Assembly (NCBI GenBank): GCA_016200545.1
Contig: JACQEO010000033.1
Span: forward strand, 1-64,000
DNA: 64,000 bases
Reading direction: 5' to 3'
Source of the DNA: Deltaproteobacteria bacterium
GTDB lineage: Bacteria > Desulfobacterota > Binatia > UTPRO1
Shown: positions 1 through 7,350 of the stretch, piece after piece
How positions within the stretch are numbered: position 1 is the first letter of the stretch
Layout: every line of letters begins with the position of its first letter
Made by a program: the position numbers and the translations under genes
The notes under the pieces: generated by a model
Told to the model about the DNA's origin: nothing
What the model saw: only the letters and a program-made list of their open reading frames with translations
The model's database searches: none

Positions 1-93
1 AGTTTGCGGCTCCGGGCCCTCACTCGTTGGGCCTCAAGTGACTGCGCGCTCTACCGCAGTCCTCTCCCTCACGAAAGTCTGGTCAGCTCAGGA

Positions 94-489
94 TCACGAC
101 CCGAAGGCCAGATTCCTCCGCTTCTCGGTGATCACCAACAGTGCTCCCGCTGCCTGCCATGTGATCTCCCCCGGAGTGAACCCGGCGTCACGAACTGCCT
201 GCTGAATTTGGGCGTCGCTGGCGTGGCTGCCGCCCGTGAACTCAATCGTCACTTGCGACTTCCCGAGGTCGACGTGCACGTCTTTCACCCCGGGCAGCGC
301 GATCAGGTGCTTCTTCAGGCCGTACGCGCAAAATGGACAGGCCATGCCACTCACCGTGACGACTGCCTGGCTGTGCGCGGCATCGTCAGCCGCCAAAGCT
401 GGCGGCGTCGCGGCAAGCGGTGGAGCGAGAAGGATGACCCCGAGCAGAAGAGGCAACATGCCTCGTAATGTTTGAAGCTTGGCAGACAT
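94..489 (-). CDS. Periplasmic heavy-metal-binding HMA-domain protein (MerP-like)
   Basis: The predicted 131-aa protein has a hydrophobic signal peptide (about residues 10-33, with AALA-type small residues at its end) followed by one HMA/MerP fold. The metal site is the GMACPFC motif (Cys51 and Cys54), where MerP proteins usually carry GMTCxxC. The following VKDVHVDLGKSQVTIEF stretch is typical of the ferredoxin-like HMA fold. I chose the ATG at 489 because GAGG lies 8 nt upstream; an in-frame ATG at 516 has no ribosome binding site. It is the last gene of a five-gene minus-strand operon led by merR, about 40 nt after the outer-membrane gene. The likely role is binding Hg(II), Cu(I) or a similar ion in the periplasm. 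The metal is inferred only from the MerR type. Confidence 0.85.
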   Translation of the reverse strand: MSAKLQTLRGMLPLLLGVILLAPPLAATPPALAADDAAHSQAVVTVSGMACPFCAYGLKKHLIALPGVKDVHVDLGKSQVTIEFTGGSHASDAQIQQAVRDAGFTPGEITWQAAGALLVITEKRRNLAFGS

Positions 490-491
490 CT

Positions 492-524
492 CAATTACCT
501 CGCAATTACTTCGCAATTACCTCA
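492..524. repeat. Three tandem copies of an 11-bp unit carrying the ribosome binding site
   Basis: CAATTACCTCG, CAATTACTTCG and CAATTACCTCA follow each other without gaps. Read on the minus strand, each unit gives GAGGTAATTG or GAAGTAATTG. The copy next to the HMA gene start supplies its Shine-Dalgarno sequence, so the duplication repeats a ribosome binding site three times. It is AT-rich compared with its surroundings. Confidence 0.8.
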
Positions 525-529
525 TGCGG

Positions 530-1486
530 TCAGAAGTGATAGGGGACGAAGAAATTCCAGCGGAAACCTGCTACGAGCTGAAAGTCGTTTCCCAGCCCGT
601 TCTTGCCCAGACCCGCTCCGTTGAGAGAGGTGACCGCGGGAAGCTGGACAGCGGCCTCGAGCACGTAACGTTCGGTGACGTACTGAACACCGGGATCCAA
701 GTACCAGATGAGCCCGCCGGAGTCCGGGTCCACGCGGCCATTCATTCGGTTTTTCCCGGTCCATATCAGGTTGCTTTCCAGCACGGCGTAGAGGAACCCG
801 GGCACCCCGGGCCCAAGCACGCGCGGCCAAACGCGGTACTGAATTGATTGGTCGGTAAATGCCTCGTCACCGAAGCTGAACTGGTCGGCCGTCGTGTTGA
901 ACTTGTAACCGGCGTCGGTGTCGAATTCCCAGTCGAGCGTCTGGTAAGTCAAGACGGTGCCGCCCAGTGGATCCCAAGCGCCAGATCCGGGCTGGAGCGG
1001 GCGCGGGATCGTCCCAAAGCGGTCCGAGCGGTCGTGGTCTCCGGTCGGCACCTGAAGGCCGGCAAACGGCGCCACGCGAAGAGTCGAGCCCGGATGGTCG
1101 AGCTGAAGCAGCGTGTATCGTGCCAGAAAGCGCACGTCGCCGAAGCCGTTTGATCCCCGGCCAATCCGCCCCATCGGCGTGGTCAGATCCAGGGACTTGT
1201 GCACGAACAAAGGCAGGACGGCAAAGAGCGCGAGATCGCGCGTGAGACCGTAGGCCAGCGCCGCCGGAGCGGCGACCGCAGTCAGTTCTTGGTCCATCGT
1301 GCCCGCGGTCCCGCGTACGACCCGCGCTTGGCCGCGCACAATCCCTTGCCCCTTCGAAATCGGCAAAGCGGTGTTGAAGGTGATCGGTCCGGCAGTGGCA
1401 GGCCGCACGGGCGGAAGCGGCGAGCTCAGGATCACGAGCGCGGCGGTGATCAGTTGAACTCCCGAGGCTGAAACAGGAATAGCCAT
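530..1486 (-). CDS. Outer-membrane beta-barrel protein, phenol-degradation MetA-like family
   Basis: This 318-aa protein starts at an ATG preceded by AGGAG 9 nt upstream; a longer upstream reading is possible but lacks a ribosome binding site. It begins with a signal peptide and then shows alternating beta-strand sequence with aromatic residues and a C-terminal Phe (FFVPYHF end), as expected of an outer-membrane barrel. Patterns such as GFGDVRFLARY and LQVPTGDHD resemble the MetA-pathway/transporter family (Phenol_MetA_deg), whose members often sit in metal or solvent operons. It lies between the thioredoxin-like and HMA genes of the merR operon, so an outer-membrane channel role in metal handling is plausible. 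The substrate is unknown. Confidence 0.75.
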   Translation of the reverse strand: MAIPVSASGVQLITAALVILSSPLPPVRPATAGPITFNTALPISKGQGIVRGQARVVRGTAGTMDQELTAVAAPAALAYGLTRDLALFAVLPLFVHKSLDLTTPMGRIGRGSNGFGDVRFLARYTLLQLDHPGSTLRVAPFAGLQVPTGDHDRSDRFGTIPRPLQPGSGAWDPLGGTVLTYQTLDWEFDTDAGYKFNTTADQFSFGDEAFTDQSIQYRVWPRVLGPGVPGFLYAVLESNLIWTGKNRMNGRVDPDSGGLIWYLDPGVQYVTERYVLEAAVQLPAVTSLNGAGLGKNGLGNDFQLVAGFRWNFFVPYHF

Positions 1487-1554
1487 GCCAATGGTTCTCC
1501 TCGGACGCGCCAGATCCCGCGAACCTTTAGTGCAAAGGAAATGGTTGAACATCA

Positions 1555-1650
1555 TTAGCTCTTGTGCCGTGCGTACAGCTGCCCGAACGCATTTCGATCC
1601 CCGCCTGCGACGGCCGTGATCAAACCCCGTGGTGGTAGCAGGTCCGTCCG
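1555..1650 (-). other. Possible remnant of an ECF sigma factor N-terminus
   Basis: The 1487-1901 interval holds no intact gene. In one minus-strand frame it encodes LITAVAGGDRNAFGQLYAR followed by stops. This resembles the start of region 2 of ECF sigma factors (consensus like LxxAVAxGDRxAFxxLY). There is no start codon with a ribosome binding site and nothing recognisable downstream, so it is at best a short relic and may be chance. Confidence 0.2.
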
Positions 1651-1901
1651 AGTAGTGGCGCCGAGCGAGCCGGAGAAGCCCGGGATCGCGAGCGGCAGCG
1701 CAAGCTCGCCGAGCGTGAAGCGGGTGTGGGGCGGACGCCGATCGAGGCGCGACAGCGATCTTCCTAGCGCGACCGCGCTGGGCGAGAGGCATCAGCCGGT
1801 CATGCGCATTACGGAATGCAGAAGGACCGAATGAGCCCTAGCGTGTCGACCCCGTGTGCGGGATTGCGTGGATCCCGAAGGGGACGCGGTGCATTTGTCG
1901 C

Positions 1902-2168
1902 TCAGATTTGCCTCCCGACCCCCGCGGCACGGAGCGTCGTCTCATCCGGCCCATGACCCGCGCAGCAGTCGGCGAGCCTGCCATCGATGGCGACCGCAGG
2001 GACCACCCGAACCCCGAGCGACTTCGCCCGAGCGGCCACGCTCGCGTCGTTCATGTCGAGGACAGTCACGTCACACGACGGACACGCGATTCGCTTCACG
2101 AGAGCGGTCGTCTCGTCACACACGGGACAGCCAGCGGAAAACACCTCGACTCTTCGCTTCGTCGTCAT
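1902..2168 (-). CDS. Small thioredoxin/glutaredoxin-like protein with CPVC motif
   Basis: This 88-aa protein has the beta-alpha start of a thioredoxin fold: RVEVFSAGCPVCDETTALVKRI, with a CPVC redox motif near residues 14-17. A second Cys pair (CPSC) follows about 12 residues later. The VRVVPAVAIDG segment matches the cis-Pro region, and CCAGHGPDE near the end is typical of small thioredoxin-like proteins in mer and ars operons. It has no signal peptide, so it should act in the cytoplasm as a thiol carrier or reductant. It lies 9 nt downstream of the MerC-like gene in the merR operon. Confidence 0.8.
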   Translation of the reverse strand: MTTKRRVEVFSAGCPVCDETTALVKRIACPSCDVTVLDMNDASVAARAKSLGVRVVPAVAIDGRLADCCAGHGPDETTLRAAGVGRQI

Positions 2169-2177
2169 AACACCACC

Positions 2178-2948
2178 TCACATTGTGGGCGCTCGTTGGT
2201 CTCTCGCTTGGCTCGGCGGAGCGCACGCAGCACACGAGCCCGGAGTCGCCGCCCGCAGCGGCCAACTGTGCCAGAGGGAAGAAAGAACGAGTGTCAGCGC
2301 ACCCAGGTAGAGGAGCGCGTCGGAGGACCAGGCGAACTTGCCGGCAATGACGCACCCGGCGCCGAAGGCTCCGACGAGAAGCGGCCGATATCCGCGACGT
2401 GACGGTGCGCGCCATGCGAGCGATATCAGGGCCGACGTCAGCAGCAGCAGCGTCAACGGAAGAAGGTAGTGCGCATCGAGCAAGAACCCAATGCCGAGCG
2501 CGCTGAGCACGCCCGCATACGCCGGCCAGCACGCCGGGCAGAAACCGACGGGGAGGAATGACGCGCCGATTCCGGGAAGCACGGCCAGCAGGCCGCCCCA
2601 TGCGGAGCGCGCACCGCGCTCGATCACGGCGCTCCGCTCGGACGCCGACAGCGCCGCGCCGATCTGTCCCATCGATGGCGCGCGGCGGAAGCCGTCATCG
2701 CCGTCGGCGTAGACGCGACAACAGTCGGCACCGTCGTTCGGCTCCGCTCCGGCGACGTCTCTGCCGTCCACGAGAATCGTCGGCGAGCCGAAACCCCGAG
2801 CGTAGGGAGGACAATCGCCTGCCTTGCTCTCCCACTCGGTCCATATCGGCACGCGCCCGGCCCGCGTGAACGCGTCCCTGAGCGCCGCGCGGGCCGCGTC
2901 GACGTTCGGGCAGCTCGCATCGTAGATCAGCTCGACGCGCGGGTTCAT
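2178..2948 (-). CDS. Thioredoxin-like domain fused to MerC-like metal transporter
   Basis: The 256-aa product has two parts. Residues 1-105 look like a thioredoxin-type domain (LIYDASCPN near residue 8, SPTILVDGRDV near 55, a Cys46 and a CC pair at 76-77). Residues 115-230 carry four hydrophobic segments with a FCPACWPAYAG motif (Cys137 and Cys140) in the first helix pair, as in MerC-type mercury uptake proteins. Another CAAC pair lies near the C-terminus. The ATG overlaps the merR stop codon (ATGA), so translation should be coupled. The likely role is moving thiol-bound metal across the inner membrane, with the N-terminal domain handling it in the cytoplasm. The domain fusion is read from sequence; the transport direction is inferred. 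Confidence 0.75.
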   Translation of the reverse strand: MNPRVELIYDASCPNVDAARAALRDAFTRAGRVPIWTEWESKAGDCPPYARGFGSPTILVDGRDVAGAEPNDGADCCRVYADGDDGFRRAPSMGQIGAALSASERSAVIERGARSAWGGLLAVLPGIGASFLPVGFCPACWPAYAGVLSALGIGFLLDAHYLLPLTLLLLTSALISLAWRAPSRRGYRPLLVGAFGAGCVIAGKFAWSSDALLYLGALTLVLSSLWHSWPLRAATPGSCAACAPPSQARDQRAPTM

Positions 2949-3355
2949 CGGACGCGCTCCGTTGCGAGGGCCTCGAGAATCGGACAGTCCGAAATCGGCC
3001 TCTCCCCGCCACATTCGTCGATCAAGGTGGAGAGGGCGCGGCGCATGCGCCGAAGCGCCCGCATTTTCTCATCGATGTCCTGCATCTTGGCCTCGGCCCG
3101 GCGGCGAATGTCCACGCAGCGGGCGTTCGGCGTCGCCCTGAGAGAGAGCAGCTCCTTGATTTCATCGAGCGCGAACCCGAGCTCCTGGGCATGCTTGACG
3201 AAGCGTACGAGCCGAATCGTGTCCGGCGAGTAGATGCGATAGTTCGTCGCCGTGCGTCTCGGCTTCGGGATCAGGCCGCGGCGCTCGTAATAGCGAAGCG
3301 TCTCGACGTGCACCGCGGCTTGCTCGGCAACATCGCCTCTGGTGAGCTCATGCAT
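2945..3355 (-). CDS. merR: MerR-family mercury-type transcription regulator
   Basis: The 136-aa protein has an N-terminal winged helix with the family signature VETLRYYERRGLI (residues 17-29), a long dimerisation helix, and Cys80, Cys115 and Cys124. The spacings of 35 and 9 residues match the three Hg(II)-binding cysteines of Tn501 MerR (82, 117, 126). This favours a mercury sensor over a copper or zinc sensor of the family. It is the first gene of the minus-strand operon. Its ATG follows GAGGAGAA, and the promoter at 3386-3411 has the long spacer typical of MerR-regulated promoters, so it probably autoregulates and controls all five genes. Confidence 0.9.
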   Translation of the reverse strand: MHELTRGDVAEQAAVHVETLRYYERRGLIPKPRRTATNYRIYSPDTIRLVRFVKHAQELGFALDEIKELLSLRATPNARCVDIRRRAEAKMQDIDEKMRALRRMRRALSTLIDECGGERPISDCPILEALATERVR

Positions 3356-3380
3356 CGGGTGGTTCTCCTCGGCTTCAGAG

Positions 3381-3411
3381 CCTACACCCTGTAACCTCAG
3401 TACACGGTCAA
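3381..3411 (-). promoter_or_regulatory. MerR-type promoter/operator with 19-bp spacer
   Basis: On the minus strand TTGACC (3411-3406) is followed after 19 bp by TGTAGG (3386-3381), upstream of merR. The spacer contains an imperfect dyad, ACCGTGTA-N6-TTACAGGGT. Over-long 19-bp spacers with an internal dyad are the hallmark of MerR-activated promoters. The -10 match is weak, which is also usual there. Confidence 0.7.
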
Positions 3412-3441
3412 GAGGGCGTGTTGGTCTGCGTCGAGGTTCGG

Positions 3442-3940
3442 CTACCTGCCCGCCGCCGGCGCCCGGCAAAATCCCTGCGCCGGTACGTCGAGCGCGGAGT
3501 TGAACTTGCTCGACAGGTTCTGGAACGCGATCAGGGCGGCGAGCTCGACGAGCGCATCGTCGTCGAACTCGGCCTTGAGCCGTGCCAGGAACTCGCCCTC
3601 TACGCGCCGGCCGGTGTAGGTCATCGCCTCGGCGAGCTCGAGGGCCGCTCGCTCGCGCGCGGAGAAAAGCGGCGAGTCGCGGAACGTCGCCAGCGCGTCG
3701 AGCTTGCCGTCCGACGCGCCCCGGGCCATCGCCGTCGCCGAGTTGAGATCGACGCAGAATTCGCACCAGTTGATCTGCGAGACGCGCACGGTGACGAGCG
3801 CGCGCAGCTCCGGCTCGATCGGTGACCGCTTGCGTCCAGCGTCGCGGAACCTCCTGCCCGTAGATCAGTCCGACGAGCAGGCCCGCAACGGCGAACTGCG
3901 GCACGAACGACGCGCCGACACGCGCACGGCCGAAGCCACC
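3442..3940 (-). pseudogene. Carboxymuconolactone decarboxylase/AhpD-like gene, frameshifted
   Basis: The downstream part reads VSQINWCEFCVDLNSA, a CxxC alkylhydroperoxidase-like motif, followed by a helical CMD domain ending at 3442. In its own frame there is no ATG, only a GTG at 3787-3789 without a ribosome binding site, and a stop lies further upstream. The expected upstream part (about 3840-3940, with FVPQFAVAGLLVGLIYG) is found in a different frame. A single frameshift near 3835 therefore seems to separate two halves of one gene. It may be real decay or a base-calling error. It lies just upstream of merR and marks the start of the accessory zone. The interval 3941-4279 shows no recognisable gene. 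Confidence 0.6.
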
Positions 3941-4279
3941 AGTTCTTCTTCGTCCTTTCCGGCGCGCTGACGATCGCAATCGGCGGCACGGAACACGCGC
4001 TCGGGCTTCACAAAAAATCGGGGATGGAATGCCCAACGTCCGAGAACGATCCGGACGCGGGGCCGTGGAACGATTGGCTCGAGGCGCCGGGGGCGCGATC
4101 CGTTCGGAAGCTGGCGGCACCGGGCGAGACGAGTAACGACTGGGCGTCCCGGGTCCTGGTTGGTGCGTATCCGGTGCCGGCTCTCGCCTTGGAGGGATCC
4201 GAGCAAGCGCCGCTTCCTTGCGACGCCAGGTTGGGCCCCGCCAACCGTAAGTGGTAAAATTGTTGTGTAGCGACCCACA

Positions 4280-4696
4280 ATGCCGACGCGTGAGACGAGG
4301 CGAGCCGACCGCGGCGAGCAGGCCATCGAGGCGGCGTTGCAGCCTGGGAGGTTCGTCTCCTACGCCACCGAGCCGGCGGCCAAGGCGCTCGCCGAAACCC
4401 ATCCCGATGTGGCGGCCAAGGTCTATCGTGCTCTCGGCGTGCGTCTCGTCAAGGAGAAGAAGAGCAGGTACTACGAGGCCGCCCTGTCCCATCTCGAGGA
4501 GGCCAGGCGTTGCTACGAGCGAGCCGGACTTGGAACCCAGTGGGAAGATCTCGTGCGCGCGGTTCGCGCCGAGCACCGTCGCAAGGTCGGGTTCATGGCC
4601 GGATTCGACGAGCTCGTCACCGGTGCGCGAGCGCGCGCGAAGCCCTCGTTTCTCGAGCGAGCAAAGGCGCGCTGGGCGAGGCCTCCCGGTGGGTGA
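4280..4696 (+). CDS. Uncharacterised protein resembling the C-terminal part of SWIM zinc-finger proteins
   Basis: The 138-aa product contains EEARRCYERAGLGTQWEDL and EHRRKVGFMAGFDELV, a helical pattern I associate with the end of SWIM zinc-finger proteins. The zinc-finger part itself is absent. The ATG has no clear ribosome binding site, so this may be the 3' piece of a longer gene reopened at an internal ATG. It overlaps the next gene by 8 bp, an arrangement also typical of SWIM gene neighbourhoods. No function is assigned. Confidence 0.55.
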   Translation: MPTRETRRADRGEQAIEAALQPGRFVSYATEPAAKALAETHPDVAAKVYRALGVRLVKEKKSRYYEAALSHLEEARRCYERAGLGTQWEDLVRAVRAEHRRKVGFMAGFDELVTGARARAKPSFLERAKARWARPPGG

Positions 4697-5291
4697 CCGA
4701 GCGAAGCGAACGTCGGGAGGTGCGGGTGGGGCCGGGAGTGCGAAGAGGAAGGACCGACTTCAGCCGGAGGAGGCGGCTCGCGTGCTGCGCTCCCTGCTGG
4801 AACGGCATCCGGATCTCGTCCCCGAGGTCGAGGAGCTCGCCCAGGCGGTGGTGACCGACGTCGATGCGGAGGCGATAGCCGATGAGGTCGAGCACGCCGT
4901 CCTGGACCTCGACCTCGAGGACCTGAACGCGCGTGCCGGCCGCACGAGCTGGGGCTACATCGAACCCACGGAAGCAGCCTGGGAACTCCTCGGCGAGGCG
5001 CTCGATCCGTTCCTGGGCGATATGAAGCGCCACATCGAGCTCGGCTTCGAGCCGGCGGCGGTGGGCGCGTGTCAGGGGATCGTGTTGGGGCTCTACCGCT
5101 GCCGCGACAAAGCTTCGGACGGGGTGTTCGGCTGGGCCGAGGACTTCCCGGCGGAGACCGCCGGGCACGCAGTGGCGACGCTCGCGCGCGGGGGCGCCGC
5201 GAAGCACCGCCGCCGGTGGCGGCTGCCGCGGGTCTTCGTCGATCAGGTCCCCGATTGGGCGGACCTCATCGAGCGCGCGGCGCGTAGGTGA
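4689..5291 (+). CDS. Conserved hypothetical protein (200 aa)
   Basis: The reading frame opens with GTG at 4689, inside the end of the previous gene, and runs to a TGA at 5289. The protein is acidic and helical (PEEAARVLRSLLERHPDLV, then AEAIADEVEHAVLDL) and has a conserved-looking Trp/Tyr-rich centre around TSWGYIEPTEAAWELLGEAL. No transmembrane segment or catalytic motif is visible. Its overlap with the SWIM-like fragment suggests the two are expressed together. I do not recognise a function. Confidence 0.6.
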   Translation: MGDRAKRTSGGAGGAGSAKRKDRLQPEEAARVLRSLLERHPDLVPEVEELAQAVVTDVDAEAIADEVEHAVLDLDLEDLNARAGRTSWGYIEPTEAAWELLGEALDPFLGDMKRHIELGFEPAAVGACQGIVLGLYRCRDKASDGVFGWAEDFPAETAGHAVATLARGGAAKHRRRWRLPRVFVDQVPDWADLIERAARR

Positions 5292-5310
5292 TCGCCGGCC
5301 GGAGGGTCAG

Positions 5311-5823
5311 ATGAAGCGAATGAGAGAGAGTGCACCGATGCGACTGCCGGCGTCGGTCGCTGCTCGGGCCGAAGAAGTCATCCGGCTGACTGACGGCTTC
5401 TCTGCGGAGCATCTGGACGAAGAGTATGCGGCGTTGTGCCGGAAGCTGATCGGCAAGCTCGGCCGCAAGCGCCCATCGCCCCTCCTGCGCGACGACCTGC
5501 GCATCTGGGCGGCCGCGGTCATCCATGACGTCGGCAATGTGAACTTCCTGTTCGACCCCACTCAGAAGCCACACTTGAGCGCCGACTCGATCAGTCGGCT
5601 GACCGGCGTGCCGAAGAGCACGCTCCGCGCCAAGGCGAAGCTCATCTGCGACCTCCTGGGCATCCGGCCAATGGAGCCGGAGCTTTGCCGCCGTGAGTTG
5701 CTCCCGCAGAACCCCCTCGCCTGGCTGATCGAGGTCGACGGCCTCATCGTGGAGTCCCGGACGATGCCGCCGGAGATCCAGGAGGAGGCGCGGCGCCGGG
5801 GGCTCATCCCAGACCTGGCCTGA
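5311..5823 (+). CDS. DUF6398-like protein
   Basis: The 170-aa protein contains HLDEEYAALCRKLIGKLGRK, then WAAAVIHDVGNVNFLFDP and a helix-turn-helix-like segment (SADSISRLTGVPKSTLRAKA). This matches my recollection of DUF6398 proteins, whose role is unknown. I chose the ATG at 5311, with GGAGG about 7 nt upstream, over an internal ATG at 5338. The gene is complete. It sits directly before the left half of the split gene, with a 12-nt gap and an AGGAGG-like site for the next start, so the two were probably one transcription unit. Confidence 0.65.
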   Translation: MKRMRESAPMRLPASVAARAEEVIRLTDGFSAEHLDEEYAALCRKLIGKLGRKRPSPLLRDDLRIWAAAVIHDVGNVNFLFDPTQKPHLSADSISRLTGVPKSTLRAKAKLICDLLGIRPMEPELCRRELLPQNPLAWLIEVDGLIVESRTMPPEIQEEARRRGLIPDLA

Positions 5824-5835
5824 GGAGGATATCCC

Positions 5836-6043
5836 ATGCGAAGAAAACGTCCGCACGTGGCCTCGCTCGACGAGGTGAGAATCACGCGCCACGGCGACGA
5901 GGCCATCATCGAGTACGCCGACGAGAAGGTCTGGACGGCCCACTTGAAGCTCGGCCCCGCGGTGCAGCGCATGACCGACGAGGAGATCCTCGACCGGTGG
6001 AACGAGTGCGTGCTGGCCCAGGAGCAGGTCGCCGCGGAGTACG
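5836..6043 (+). pseudogene. 5' half of a conserved uncharacterised gene, cut by an insertion
   Basis: From an ATG behind GAGGAGG the frame encodes EVRITRHGDEAIIEYADEKV and MTDEEILDRWNECVLAQEQ, ending ...VAAEY at 6042. After that the frame runs ten unrelated residues to a stop at 6070-6072. The natural continuation EHIAVEIPPG is found 23.4 kb away at 29460. Joining at the shared AGTACG (6038-6043 and 29455-29460) keeps the reading frame (GAG TAC GAG CAC ATC). This is therefore an interrupted gene. Its function is unknown. Confidence 0.7.
6038..6043. repeat. Left AGTACG copy at the split-gene junction
   Basis: AGTACG at 6038-6043 is identical to the hexamer at 29455-29460. The two copies bound the segment that separates the two halves of the conserved gene. 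A 6-bp direct repeat could be a target-site duplication or a microhomology used in an illegitimate joining event. Confidence 0.55.
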
Positions 6044-6350
6044 CACGGAGGCCGCGATGCTCCGCACGCTGATCCACAAGACGGCGTGGGAGATGGACCG
6101 CATGGCGAAGCCGGACGTGGCTCGGAGGCTCTCGGACAAGGTCTCGATGCGCAACTACCGCGCGAACCGCCTCGTCTGCGAGGCGGCGGACCGCGCGATG
6201 CAGGTGCACGGCGCGATCGGCTACTCGCGGCACAAGCCCTTCGAGCACATCTACCGCCACCACCGCCGCTACCGCATCACCGAGGGCTCGGAGGAGATCC
6301 AGATGCGACGAGTCGCGCAGTATCTGTTCGGCTACCGGCGCGAGACGTGA
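6044..6350 (+). pseudogene. 3' fragment of an acyl-CoA dehydrogenase gene
   Basis: Starting exactly at the junction, one frame encodes TEAAMLRTLIHKTAWEMDR, then AADRAMQVHGAIGYSRHKPF and ITEGSEEIQMRRVAQYLFG before a natural stop. These are the last ~100 residues of an acyl-CoA dehydrogenase, including the FAD/CoA-side EGSEEIQ motif. The N-terminal and middle domains and the usual catalytic Glu region are absent, so the piece cannot be an active enzyme. It forms the left end of the inserted segment. Confidence 0.8.
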
Positions 6351-6418
6351 GGCGAAATCCCGCTATTGGAGCTTCCGAGTTGGCGAACTGCGATCTAGCT
6401 GATATTGTAATCGCACTT

Positions 6419-6680
6419 ATGAAGACCATTGCCGTTACCATTGACGAGGTGACGGAACGGCTCCTCTGACGAGGCGACGGAACGGCTCCTCGAAGGGCTC
6501 CAGGCCGGCGGCTCGCACCCGCGCAATCGGTCGTCGTTGGTGCGCAAGGCGCTTCGCGAGTTCGCGGAGCGCGAACGCCGGCGTCTCGAAGAGGAATGCG
6601 AGAGCCGTATCGTCCGGAAGCATCGCGGCCGTTTGCTACGCGAGGCGCGGGCGCTGACGGCGAGCCAGGCGCGACCGTGA
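6419..6680 (+). pseudogene. Antitoxin gene of a MazEF-like pair, broken by a 25-bp tandem duplication
   Basis: From the ATG at 6419 the frame reads MKTIAVTIDEVTERLL and stops at 6467-6469. Removing one copy of the 25-bp repeat (6443-6467 or 6468-6492) restores a continuous frame that goes on EGLQAGGSHPRNRSSLVRKA, then ALREFAERERRRLEEE, and ends at 6680. That reconstructed ~78-residue protein has the beta-strand plus two-helix plan of a ribbon-helix-helix antitoxin. Its TGA overlaps the toxin start codon (GTGA). As written, the antitoxin is truncated to 16 residues. Confidence 0.75.
6443..6492. repeat. 25-bp tandem duplication inside the antitoxin gene
   Basis: GACGAGGTGACGGAACGG... (6443-6467) is followed at once by GACGAGGCGACGGAACGG... 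(6468-6492). The copies differ at one internal base and at the last base. The length is not a multiple of three, so the duplication shifts the frame and creates the TGA at 6467. Confidence 0.85.
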
Positions 6681-7000
6681 GGCGCGGAGAGATCTACCGC
6701 ACCCGAGAACGCGTCGCCGAACGAGGTCACAAGCCGGGGTTCTACGTCGTCGTTTCGCGCGATTTCATCGCCGCCAACGAAGACGTCGCGACGGTCGTCT
6801 GCGCTCCCGTTTACGGCGAGGTTCTCGGCCTTTCGACCGAGGGGGTCGTCGGCTCGGAAAGCGGCCTGCCGCGTAGATCGGCGGTACGCTGCGACTTCCT
6901 GACGCTGATGTTCAAGGCCAAGCTCACGGGATTCGTCGCCGAGCTGCCCGGCGCGAAGCTCGCGGAGCTCGATCGGGCGCTCGGCCTCCCGACCAGCTGA
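6677..7000 (+). CDS. mazF: MazF/PemK-family mRNA interferase toxin
   Basis: The 107-aa protein starts at a GTG overlapping the antitoxin stop. It opens with RRGEIYR, the usual MazF start, and continues KPGFYVVVSRDFIA, TVVCAPVY and GLPRRSAVRCDFLTLMFK, matching the SH3-like barrel with the conserved Ser/Asp strand of sequence-specific endoribonucleases. The length is normal and no stop interrupts it. Its partner antitoxin is frameshifted, which raises the question of how the toxin is tolerated. An ATG-less start and weak ribosome binding site may make it depend on upstream translation. Confidence 0.8.
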   Translation: MRRGEIYRTRERVAERGHKPGFYVVVSRDFIAANEDVATVVCAPVYGEVLGLSTEGVVGSESGLPRRSAVRCDFLTLMFKAKLTGFVAELPGAKLAELDRALGLPTS

Positions 7001-7097
7001 CCGAGGGGCCTCCGGGGGCTACGGCAGCAGCAAGCGAAGACGACGAGCGATACATCCAACGCTTGATCGAGGGCAGCGCCGGCGGCAGGATCACCCC

Positions 7098-7206
7098 ATG
7101 CACGACACCGAACCGCGCGCGACGTTCACGGCAATGGAAGGCTCGACGTCCGAGGACTGGGCGAAGATCGGCTCGAGCTTCGTGCCGTTTGCACAGAAGC
7201 TGCCCG
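7098..7206 (+). pseudogene. 5' fragment of an HD-domain phosphohydrolase-like gene
   Basis: An ATG at 7098 begins PRATFTAMEGSTSEDWAKIG and FVPFAQKLPG, which matches the start of a family of small HD-domain proteins (inositol-oxygenase-like/HD phosphohydrolase). After residue ~37 the similarity ends, although the frame stays open to 7337. The expected middle (with the HD metal-binding motif) is absent. The C-terminal part of such a protein lies at 29196-29455, beyond the B12 operon. I read this as one gene interrupted by, or recombined around, that operon. The interval 7001-7097 holds nothing else recognisable. Confidence 0.6.
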
Positions 7207-7350
7207 GAAGCGACGAGTCGCTGAATCCTGATCCGCGGCAACTAACAGCTATCGTCGACGACGATGTCGGGGCGGGCGGGATGAACTCCCAAGCTTCAGT
7301 GGATCGTGATGCCGATTCACTGATCCGCGACGCTTGACATCGATTGCTAC

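Noticed and set aside
2945..4576. A 543-residue continuous minus-strand frame covering merR and beyond
   Set aside because: Only the last 136 residues look like protein (MerR) and they have their own ATG, ribosome binding site and promoter; the rest is a chance open frame through GC-rich DNA.
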